Source: Spirochaetae bacterium HGW-Spirochaetae-2
GTDB lineage: Bacteria > Spirochaetota > Spirochaetia > Sphaerochaetales > Sphaerochaetaceae
Assembly: GCA_002839355.1 (NCBI GenBank)
Contig: PGXW01000042.1
Span: 1 to 32,021, forward strand
Direction: 5' to 3'
DNA length: 32,021 bases
Below are positions 18,468-25,322 of this stretch, piece after piece. The first letter of the stretch is position 1; each line of letters begins with the position of its first letter. The translations under genes were made by a program, and so were the position numbers. The notes beneath the pieces are model-generated. The model worked only from the letters and a program-made list of their open reading frames with translations, had not been told where the DNA came from and did not search any database.

Positions 18468-19412
18468 ATGGATACCCGCAGAACCCTTGCCCATGGTGTG
18501 GCCTTGGCGACAATTGTTGTCTGGGGCACGACCTTTATCGCCACAAAACTATTGCTCGCAGCATTTTCTCCCATAGAGATCCTGGTTATCAGGTTCACCA
18601 TGGGCTACCTCGGACTGGTGGTGTACGAACGGATTTCCACTGCCGGCAGGCATCGTGATGCGGTCCGTTGGGATACCCGCCAGGAGTTGTTGTTCGCAGG
18701 CGCAGGCCTCACCGGTGTCGTCATGTATTATCTGCTTGAGAACCACGCCCTCACCATGACCTTCGCCTCCAATGTGGGAATCCTCGTCTCGATCGCACCA
18801 CTCACCACCGCACTGCTCGCCCCATTCTTCCTCAAGGAGGAACCGGTAAAGGTCAACATTGTCGTCGGATTCGTCATCGCTTCGGCCGGTGTCGCCCTGG
18901 TCATGTTCAACGGTACGGTGGAGCTGCGCCTATCATTGGCCGGCGACCTGCTGGCACTGGCATCGACAATCGGCTGGGCTATCTACTCCATAATCCTCAA
19001 GAAAATCGATACCGTTCGATACAAGGTGTCCACCTACACCAAGAAGATCTTCCTCTATGGCATCGTATTCATGCTCCCCTTCGCGGCAACGGGAGACTTC
19101 TCCCTGGCACGGCCGGACTTCTCCCTGGGCAACCTCGGCCTCCTCATGTTCTTGGGGTTGGGCGCAAGCGCCGCCTGCTTCGTAAGTTGGAACCATGCGG
19201 TACACGTCCTTGGTGTGTTCAGGACCAGCGCATACATCTATCTTACTCCACTGGTCTCGCTCTTCACCGCCTCGTTGGTGTTGGGGGAAAGCATCACCCC
19301 CATGGCTATCGGGGGATGCTTGCTTATTCTGGTGGGATTGTACCTTTCCGAAAGGAAACCCCTCTTTGTCCGCAAAGCCAAACCCGCTATCGCGGAAAGT
19401 TCGAACTTGTAA
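18468..19412 (+). CDS. EamA/DMT-superfamily transporter
   Basis: This 314-residue membrane protein consists of two EamA repeats of about five helices each, the layout of drug/metabolite exporters (RhaT/RarD-like). The first repeat runs from about 10-145 and the second from about 160-300. Typical family phrases include a start of second repeat with GDLLALASTIGWAIYSI (160s) and PLVSLFTASLVLGE (about 265). Substrate is unknown; relatives export amino acids, nucleotides or drugs. No strong ribosome site precedes the ATG (AGAG only). The gene stands alone, followed by a small GCCGC/GCGGC hairpin (19416-19430) without a U-tract. Confidence 0.88.
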   Translation: MDTRRTLAHGVALATIVVWGTTFIATKLLLAAFSPIEILVIRFTMGYLGLVVYERISTAGRHRDAVRWDTRQELLFAGAGLTGVVMYYLLENHALTMTFASNVGILVSIAPLTTALLAPFFLKEEPVKVNIVVGFVIASAGVALVMFNGTVELRLSLAGDLLALASTIGWAIYSIILKKIDTVRYKVSTYTKKIFLYGIVFMLPFAATGDFSLARPDFSLGNLGLLMFLGLGASAACFVSWNHAVHVLGVFRTSAYIYLTPLVSLFTASLVLGESITPMAIGGCLLILVGLYLSERKPLFVRKAKPAIAESSNL

Positions 19413-19471
19413 CTTGCCGCCAGACGCGGCACGTAGTATCCTTCAGTGATATATTAGTTGTGAGGTTCCAT

Positions 19472-20014
19472 ATGCCCCTATCCAGAAGAAGAATCATTGT
19501 AGTGGTCCTGACGATCCTACTTATCGCAAGTACCGCAAGCGCGGCCGGCAAGGCTCCACAAGGTCTCAACTCCTTCTGGACCATCGACCTGGAGGGAAAG
19601 GAAGTTACCCAGGAGATCTTTTCCCCCTACAAACTCACATTGGTGAACGTGTGGGCAACCTTTTGCAGTCCTTGCCTCCAGGAGATGCCCGACTTGGCCG
19701 AGCTGCGTGACGAGTTCGCGACCCGGGGAGTGAACGTGATCGGGATTGTGACCGACGTCTACCACTCCGACCAGACCATATTCATGCGAAACTTGGGTAC
19801 GGCCGCGTATATCATCGAACAGACTGGAGCCGACTACACGCATCTGTTGCCGTCGCAGGACTTGCACAACCTGCGGTTGAAGGATGTCCAGGTGGTACCT
19901 GAGACGTTTTTCGTTGACAGCAAGGGCAATATAGTGGGAAAAACATATTATGGAGCGCGAAGCAAGTCGGCATGGAAAAGCGTAATCGAATCCACATTGG
20001 CCCAACTAGACTAA
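19472..20014 (+). CDS. TlpA-like exported thioredoxin
   Basis: This 180-residue thiol-disulfide protein has an N-terminal signal or anchor helix (about 6-24, cleavage possible after ASA) and a thioredoxin fold with the active site CSPC (C65, C68) followed by EMP. The cis-proline loop is in VQVVPETFF. The family reduces or oxidises extracytoplasmic disulfides. ATG 19472 is chosen because GAGG precedes it by seven bases and the signal peptide begins here; the frame is open further upstream. The next gene, a CXXC micro-protein, starts inside its 3' end, and a 4Fe-4S membrane protein follows, so electrons from the membrane FeS protein may reach this thioredoxin. Confidence 0.88.
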   Translation: MPLSRRRIIVVVLTILLIASTASAAGKAPQGLNSFWTIDLEGKEVTQEIFSPYKLTLVNVWATFCSPCLQEMPDLAELRDEFATRGVNVIGIVTDVYHSDQTIFMRNLGTAAYIIEQTGADYTHLLPSQDLHNLRLKDVQVVPETFFVDSKGNIVGKTYYGARSKSAWKSVIESTLAQLD

Positions 20015-20136
20015 TTTCCCTTCTGCTTGTCATTGCAGGCGCAATCGCCATCATAATCGGCGTACTGCAAGGCGAAGCACTCATCGTGCTCAAGAAAGCA
20101 ACGTTGATCTGCTTGGAGTGTATCGGTCTTGGCTAG
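19972..20136 (+). CDS. CXXC micro-protein, CD1871A-like, single-pass membrane
   Basis: This is a 54-residue frame. It begins with ATG 19972 inside the tlpA-like gene (43-base overlap) and ends at TAG 20134-20136. A basic N-terminus (MEKRNR) is followed by one hydrophobic helix at about residues 14-32 and a conserved-looking end, GEALIVLKKATLICLECIGLG, with the CLEC motif (C47, C50). I recognise this as the CD1871A family of CXXC-containing small proteins, which I recall occurring next to TlpA-like and 4Fe-4S membrane proteins in clostridia and relatives. A role in thiol-electron transfer is inferred. It has no strong ribosome site and is probably translationally coupled. Confidence 0.82.
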   Translation: MEKRNRIHIGPTRLISLLLVIAGAIAIIIGVLQGEALIVLKKATLICLECIGLG

Positions 20137-21040
20137 AAGCAGGTTCAGGCAACATGACCGGAGGAGAACCCTGGTCCAATTTCTCACGGCCATCATTTCC
20201 AACGCCTATATCGTCGGATTCCTTGAAGGCAGGATCTATCAGGGTGATGCGAAGGCGTTCTGTGTGCCGGGTTTGAATTGCTACGCCTGTCCGGGAGCCC
20301 TGGGCTCCTGTCCGATCGGCTCACTGCAGGCTGTTTTGGGCTCGCGGGACAAAAGCTTCTCCTTCTATGTCGGCGGTTTCCTGGTGGCGGTGGGAGCCAC
20401 GATGGGGCGATTCGCCTGCGGATGGCTCTGTCCCTTCGGTTGGTTCCAGGACCTGCTCCACCGCATTCCCATACCCAAGCGGTGGAAACGGTTGCGCAGG
20501 CTTCCCGGCGAGAAATACCTCTCCTTGACACGCTATGCTGTTCTTGTGGTCCTAGTGATCCTGCTGCCGATGTACGTGGTGGACATAATCGGGCAAGGCA
20601 GCCCTTGGTTCTGTACGTGGGTATGCCCGTCCGGCACATTGTCGGGATTGCTGCTGTTGGCCGGCAACCCGGGATTGCGGAGCGTTGCAGGGTGGCTGTT
20701 CGCGTGGAAGAACCTCATCCTCGCGATCACGGTGCTCTCCTCAATCATCATATATCGCCCGTTTTGCCGGTATGCCTGTCCGCTTGGTGCGATTTACGGA
20801 TTGTTCAATCCCGTTTCACTCTACCGGTTTGAAATTGATGAAAAAGCTTGCACCTCCTGCGGCATGTGTCAACAAGTGTGCAAGCTCGATATCCCGGTGT
20901 TCCAGAAACCCAACAGCAGCGCGTGCATTCGTTGCGGGGATTGTATCGCCGCATGTCCCCACACGGCGATCCTTCATGGCTTCAAGACGAAGGTCACAAC
21001 CCCAGACGTTTCACAAAACGCATCAGATTATCCATCGTAA
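20129..21040 (+). CDS. Polytopic membrane 4Fe-4S ferredoxin-type protein (NapH/YccM-like)
   Basis: This 303-residue membrane protein carries cysteine pairs at membrane boundaries: C45/51/54/61, CGWLC (97-101), CTWVC (162-166) and CRYAC (213-217). A C-terminal cytoplasmic domain holds two 4Fe-4S clusters (C241/244/247/251 and C266/269/272/276). Proteins of this class (NapH, NosR, CcoG relatives) move electrons across or along the membrane. The only in-frame start near the beginning is TTG 20129, overlapping the micro-protein stop by 8 bases. It completes a three-gene unit with the TlpA-like protein. Its last 47 bases overlap, tail to tail, the end of the glycerate kinase gene. Confidence 0.87.
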   Translation: MARSRFRQHDRRRTLVQFLTAIISNAYIVGFLEGRIYQGDAKAFCVPGLNCYACPGALGSCPIGSLQAVLGSRDKSFSFYVGGFLVAVGATMGRFACGWLCPFGWFQDLLHRIPIPKRWKRLRRLPGEKYLSLTRYAVLVVLVILLPMYVVDIIGQGSPWFCTWVCPSGTLSGLLLLAGNPGLRSVAGWLFAWKNLILAITVLSSIIIYRPFCRYACPLGAIYGLFNPVSLYRFEIDEKACTSCGMCQQVCKLDIPVFQKPNSSACIRCGDCIAACPHTAILHGFKTKVTTPDVSQNASDYPS

Positions 21041-22127
21041 GCGCCATATCCTGCGGAGCCCGTTCCTTTACATGCTTGAAATCGCGGGCAATCCGGTTGA
21101 TGCTGAAAATCGCCGAGACTCCTTCGTCGTAGGCGGCATCGATCGAATCTCCGATATCACCGACCACAGCGACCAACGGAACATTGTGACGTTTGGTCCT
21201 CCGGGCGATTCCAATCACGACCTTTCCCCTGAGGCTCTGGAAATCGATCTTTCCTTCACCGGAGAAGACCATATCCGTCCCTTCGAGCATCTTGTCGAAT
21301 CCAACCGTATCGAGTACGACCTCGATGCCCATTTCCAATTTGGCATCGAAGAAGGCAACCATCCCAGCCCCCATGCCTCCTGCGGCTCCGGCTCCGGGCA
21401 ACTGGGAAACCTCTTTCGAGAGGTCACGCGAAATCGCCGAGCCCAATGATTGCAGTTGACTGTCGAGGAATCGGACCATATCTTCATCGGCACCCTTTTG
21501 GGGCCCGAAGACGTATGCGGCTCCGTGCTCACCATACAAGGGATTGTCGATATCGCACATGGTGACGATGTCGATTCCATCCAATAGTGGATTGCGGCCT
21601 TTCATATCGATGGAGGCTATGTTCGCCAGTGTTCCACCCGTCGGGACAAAGGAATTTCGCTGTGCGTCCAGGAACCGCACGCCCGCGGCCGCTGCGGCCC
21701 CGGTTCCCCCATCGTTGGTGGAACTGCCACCCAAACCGACGACAATCCGCTTGCAACCCCTTTGTGCGGCATGGAGCATCAATTCGCCCACACCGTAGGT
21801 TGTGGTCTGGTCGGGGCGCTTGTCATCGCCGACCAACGGCAATCCGGCGCACGCCGCCATCTCGATGATCGCCGTGTCGTTGTCCACGATGCCGTAGAAC
21901 CCTTCCATCCGGTCGAAATATGGTCCGGTGACCTCGACTGTTACCTTCTCTCCACCCATTGCGGTCAAGAAGGAGTCGACACTACCCTCACCCCCATCGG
22001 CAACCGGCAAAGAAACGACTTGTGCCGAAGGATAGTGTGCGAGAATGGCGGTTTCCATGATCGAACAGACTTCCGTCGAACTCATGGTTCCCTTGAACGA
22101 ATCGGGAATCAAAATAAACTTTTTCAT
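20994..22127 (-). CDS. glxK: Glycerate kinase, GarK/GlxK family
   Basis: This 377-residue kinase phosphorylates D-glycerate (to 2-phosphoglycerate in this family). Visible motifs are DSFKGT (9-14), PVADGGEGS (41-49), GLGGSSTNDGG (131-141) and GAAGGMGAGM near residue 270. ATG 22127 is chosen, with AGGAG five bases upstream; the frame opens earlier without support. It lies 48 bases after the DUF92 gene and is probably in the same transcript. Its 3' end overlaps the convergent 4Fe-4S gene. Confidence 0.93.
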   Translation of the reverse strand: MKKFILIPDSFKGTMSSTEVCSIMETAILAHYPSAQVVSLPVADGGEGSVDSFLTAMGGEKVTVEVTGPYFDRMEGFYGIVDNDTAIIEMAACAGLPLVGDDKRPDQTTTYGVGELMLHAAQRGCKRIVVGLGGSSTNDGGTGAAAAAGVRFLDAQRNSFVPTGGTLANIASIDMKGRNPLLDGIDIVTMCDIDNPLYGEHGAAYVFGPQKGADEDMVRFLDSQLQSLGSAISRDLSKEVSQLPGAGAAGGMGAGMVAFFDAKLEMGIEVVLDTVGFDKMLEGTDMVFSGEGKIDFQSLRGKVVIGIARRTKRHNVPLVAVVGDIGDSIDAAYDEGVSAIFSINRIARDFKHVKERAPQDMALTMDNLMRFVKRLGL

Positions 22128-22175
22128 TGCGGCTCCTATTCGGTTTTCGATAGTTTGCATATTCGTACCGTAAAC

Positions 22176-22964
22176 TTAGAGAACAATCAAGCTGAAGCCA
22201 CAGCCGACCAGCACCGCGATGGCATTGCTCAGGAAGTTCACGACATCGTTGTCGATCCATCTGATGCCGCGGCAAAGCTCCAGCTTCACTCCGTCCCGGC
22301 TCTCGTGTTCGGTAATCTGCTTGCGTTTGGGATCGTAGTAGTGCCCTTGGACCGTTGCTCCCAAATAACTGTCAGCAACGGAGCCGATTGCTCCGGAAAC
22401 AGCGACTATGGAGGCGAGGAACAACCACGAGGAGTCCGAATAATCGGCGAATGTCGCGTACCAGGCCAGGGCGATCATGACCGAACCCACCAGACTGCTG
22501 GCGGTTCCCAACCACGTCACACCACCTGACATTCCGGCGGGTACAGGCTTGAAGGTGATACCCGCCTCTCCTGCCCAGGTGTCTGCTGTGCTGGAGGCCA
22601 CGGCGACACCGAACATCACCAAAGCAATGCGTCCGCCATCGATCCCGTAGAGTAGCGCGGATGCACCCGCAAGCCCGCCGTTGGCCATGACCTGGGCCCA
22701 ATCCCGTGTTCCGCCCTTCTTCTGGATTCCCGCCTCGATGGATGGGGATACGGCCCGGCTCACTTTACCGAGGATATTGGCAGTGATGAAGAAAAGCATG
22801 AGCAGGACCCATCCCCCGAGTCCTGTGAACCTGTAGGCCAAAAATCCCACGACCAATGCCGAGGCAGCACCCGAATACGTCAGCCATTTGAGGGCTTTCG
22901 CCACCACAGCGACACACAGGTTCACCGCAAGGGGAACGATATAGATCCAGATACCGCTGTTCAT
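22176..22964 (-). CDS. DUF92 (TMEM19/VTE6-like) integral membrane protein
   Basis: This 262-residue protein has about seven hydrophobic segments. The DUF92 hallmarks are KKGGTRDWAQVMANGG (81-96), a segment with DTWAGEAG, and a GSVADSYLGA block. The plant member VTE6 is reported to phosphorylate phytyl-phosphate to the diphosphate; function in bacteria is mostly unassigned. The ATG overlaps the stop of the upstream kinase-like gene (ATGA), with GGAG four bases before it. The pairing suggests two successive phosphorylations of an isoprenoid alcohol; this is inference from homologues. Confidence 0.85.
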   Translation of the reverse strand: MNSGIWIYIVPLAVNLCVAVVAKALKWLTYSGAASALVVGFLAYRFTGLGGWVLLMLFFITANILGKVSRAVSPSIEAGIQKKGGTRDWAQVMANGGLAGASALLYGIDGGRIALVMFGVAVASSTADTWAGEAGITFKPVPAGMSGGVTWLGTASSLVGSVMIALAWYATFADYSDSSWLFLASIVAVSGAIGSVADSYLGATVQGHYYDPKRKQITEHESRDGVKLELCRGIRWIDNDVVNFLSNAIAVLVGCGFSLIVL

Positions 22965-23629
22965 GCGACTCCGAGAAACAGGAAGGCAATCAATGTCGTT
23001 CCGAGCGGAACACTGAGGTTGTCCAACCCGTGGGGTGTGTAGGCTTCAAGCAGGGCTGCAACACCCGAAATGACGACAAGGGAGATCCACCAGGTGAAGC
23101 TCCATACGGAAGGAAGGGAATATCCGAGGGAGAACCCTGTTATCACCAATGCGGTCACCACGAACATGACAAGGGTTCCGAGAAGCGACTTGTCGCCACG
23201 GATCTTTGTGGTTCCCCAATGCTTGCCGATTATGGCGGCGAGACCATCGCCATAGCCCATGGTAAGAGCTCCCATACCACAGGCCCACATGGGAATGGTA
23301 TTCGTATAACCTGCGATAACCAGGATCAAAAGGGAGATGGGGAAATAGACGAGTCCCAGGTTCCTGCGCTTGTCGCTGATTCCCAGGACATTCGCAACCC
23401 CGGTGTAGACTGCGATCCCGTTGACCAGGATGAAGAGTATGGGACCTACCAATGCATAGGTGAGGGAGTCGAAACTCGCTATGAGGATAAACCACCAGTT
23501 CGAGACACCAATGTGGATAAATTTGCGTACGAACTCGGCGCTGAAGCGGCCGGTTTTCGACAGCAACATACCTATCCCTATGATTATCCCTATGAAAACA
23601 AGCGAAAGAATCAACCCTAGATTATTCAT
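22961..23629 (-). CDS. Phytol/polyprenol kinase-like membrane protein (VTE5/SEC59/DGK1 family)
   Basis: This 222-residue polytopic protein resembles CTP-dependent lipid-alcohol kinases. Landmarks are RKFIHIG near residue 34, the segment GMGALTMGYGDGLAAIIGKHWG (about 120-141, the cytidylyl-family core) and a following KSLLGT. The start is ATG 23629: no ribosome site precedes any candidate, but a good promoter ends six bases before this ATG, which suggests a leaderless mRNA. The frame extends to ATG 23704, but that region holds the promoter. It is the first gene of a unit with DUF92 and glycerate kinase. Confidence 0.83.
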   Translation of the reverse strand: MNNLGLILSLVFIGIIIGIGMLLSKTGRFSAEFVRKFIHIGVSNWWFILIASFDSLTYALVGPILFILVNGIAVYTGVANVLGISDKRRNLGLVYFPISLLILVIAGYTNTIPMWACGMGALTMGYGDGLAAIIGKHWGTTKIRGDKSLLGTLVMFVVTALVITGFSLGYSLPSVWSFTWWISLVVISGVAALLEAYTPHGLDNLSVPLGTTLIAFLFLGVA

Positions 23630-23635
23630 TGCCAC

Positions 23636-23664
23636 AATATAGGGTAAAATATGTCGTTTTTCAA
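23636..23664 (-). promoter_or_regulatory. Promoter of the phytol-kinase-like operon, abutting the ATG
   Basis: On the minus strand, -35 TTGAAA (23659-23664) and -10 TATATT (23636-23641) are 17 bases apart. Six bases later comes ATG 23629, so the expected start of transcription falls on the start codon. Confidence 0.65.
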
Positions 23665-23856
23665 GATATTGACAGACCATATTACCCATGCTATTTTTAT
23701 TCATGCTTTCGTTTTTGAGTTGCAGCTGGTTCTTTTAATCTAGTTTCCTTCGAGTCGTCTTCATCGTATTCCTAAAGACCGATTAAATTGACTCAAGCAT
23801 GCCGCCAAATGAAGCAATTTTAGTTAAACAGGCTTAGGACCTGTGGAGGATGCTTT

Positions 23857-24132
23857 ATGGCAAAGAAAATCTATGTCGGCAACATGAGTTACGCCACTTC
23901 CGAAGAGGAACTTCGGGAACTGTTCGCCCAGTACGGTACAGTATTGAGTGCAAACATCATCATTGATCGTGAAACTCACCGCCCCAAGGGCTTTGGGTTC
24001 GTCGAGATGGAAGAGGATTCAGCTGCAGACGCCGCGATTTCCCAACTCGATGGCAAGGAATTTGGTGGACGCAATCTTCGTGTCAACGAAGCAATTGCAA
24101 AACCCCGACCGACTAGAAGCTATCGCGACTAA
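23857..24132 (+). CDS. Small RRM-type RNA-binding protein
   Basis: This 91-residue protein is a single RNA recognition motif with RNP2 IYVGNM (5-10) and RNP1 KGFGFVEM (44-51), ending in a short basic tail. Such solo RRM proteins occur in spirochaetes, cyanobacteria and some others and bind single-stranded RNA, often in cold or stress responses. GGAGG precedes the ATG by seven bases. A hairpin ACAGG/CCTGT (23828-23844) ends right at that site. A terminator follows directly, so it is a single-gene transcript. Confidence 0.93.
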   Translation: MAKKIYVGNMSYATSEEELRELFAQYGTVLSANIIIDRETHRPKGFGFVEMEEDSAADAAISQLDGKEFGGRNLRVNEAIAKPRPTRSYRD

Positions 24133-24152
24133 TTCGAAGTAGAAACTAGCGG

Positions 24153-24185
24153 AGCCGTCCTCTTTTGGGGGACGGCTTTCTTTTA
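24153..24185 (+). terminator. Rho-independent terminator of the RRM gene
   Basis: AGCCGTCC (24153-24160) pairs with GGACGGCT (24170-24177), extendable inward by two pairs, and is followed by TTCTTTT. It lies 20 bases after the RRM stop. Confidence 0.9.
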
Positions 24186-24188
24186 CCT

Positions 24189-25322
24189 TCACTGAATGAG
24201 CCGGAGCCCGACGAACACCAACACGAACAACACGTTCACTTTGGTGAATACCCACAGGTATCTCCATGAAGAGCCGGCATCATGTGCCGCGAAGAGCTTG
24301 AATGAGATGACCGAGGCCAATGACGCGATCAAGGTGCCGCAACCACCGGCGTTCACACCGAGAAGCAATTGCCCGCTATCCAGGGTGAAGCGGGAAAGCA
24401 GCAATGCAGCCGGGACATTGCTCAGCACCTGGCTGGCAAGGAGCGAAACCATGAAGACCCTCCCTGCCAGAATCCGTTCCAATCCGGCCCGCACAAACGA
24501 TGCGGACCCCAGGTTGCCGACAAGAATGAAGAAGCCGACGAAGGTGAGCAACAAGCTGTAATCGACCTTTCGCAGTTGACGGATTCCCACCGACAATCCC
24601 ACAACCACAACGACTGCATACCATGCAAGGATATCGAAAACCGCCAGGATTGAAAGCAGGAACAAGATCGAGTATCTGATGACCGGTCCAATCGCAAGTG
24701 GTCCGGTTTTTTGTACCAAGGGAACCACGATCGATTGTCGTCCGGTGCCGATGAAAAACACCATGCAGAAGAGCACTCCACCACCGACTGCGACCATGGG
24801 CAACATCGTCAGGAAAAACTCTCCCGTCCCCATATGGTAATACGAGAAGAGGTAGAGGTTCTGGGGGTTCCCCATGGGAGTCAACGAACTGCCAACATTG
24901 GCTGCAACCGTCTGCAGGACTATGGTCAGCATGATAGGTCTCGCATCACCAAGCATCTTGAATACCACCAGGGTGAACGGGACGAACGTGATCAACGCGA
25001 CATCGTTGGTGATCCACATGGAAGCGAAGAAGGTCAATCCGACCAATAGGATCGAGACTCGGCGGACCGAGTGTACTTGGGCCAGCATGAGTACCGACAA
25101 TCGTTCGAACAATCCGATCGACCGGAATCCCGCCACTACCGCCATCAACGCAAAGAGACACCCGAGTACCTTGAAGTCCATATAGGCAAGGTACGCTTTC
25201 GAGGGAGGAACCAATATCATGGAAAGGACAGCCAACGCTTGGGAAAGGACCAGTACCGGTTCGTTCCTCAGGTTCGCGGCTGCCCTCGAGAGAACCGTCT
25301 CACCAGGCTCCGCCACCGCCAC
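24189..25322 (-). CDS. SLC13/ArsB-type ion permease
   Basis: This membrane protein of about 377 residues has ten or more hydrophobic segments. It belongs to the ion transporter superfamily: the segment WITNDVALITFVPF and the loop NVGSSLTPMGNPQNL are typical of SLC13/ArsB/NhaD-like permeases, and a second re-entrant region holds SNVPAALLL. The substrate (dicarboxylate, sulfate or another anion) cannot be told. The start is uncertain: GTG 25322, eight bases after GGAGG, is chosen, with GTG 25316 or 25355 as alternatives. It begins within the Gly-rich end of the DUF2207 gene (23-base overlap), so it is translationally linked to lemA-DUF2207. Confidence 0.8.
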   Translation of the reverse strand: MAVAEPGETVLSRAAANLRNEPVLVLSQALAVLSMILVPPSKAYLAYMDFKVLGCLFALMAVVAGFRSIGLFERLSVLMLAQVHSVRRVSILLVGLTFFASMWITNDVALITFVPFTLVVFKMLGDARPIMLTIVLQTVAANVGSSLTPMGNPQNLYLFSYYHMGTGEFFLTMLPMVAVGGGVLFCMVFFIGTGRQSIVVPLVQKTGPLAIGPVIRYSILFLLSILAVFDILAWYAVVVVVGLSVGIRQLRKVDYSLLLTFVGFFILVGNLGSASFVRAGLERILAGRVFMVSLLASQVLSNVPAALLLSRFTLDSGQLLLGVNAGGCGTLIASLASVISFKLFAAHDAGSSWRYLWVFTKVNVLFVLVFVGLRLIQ

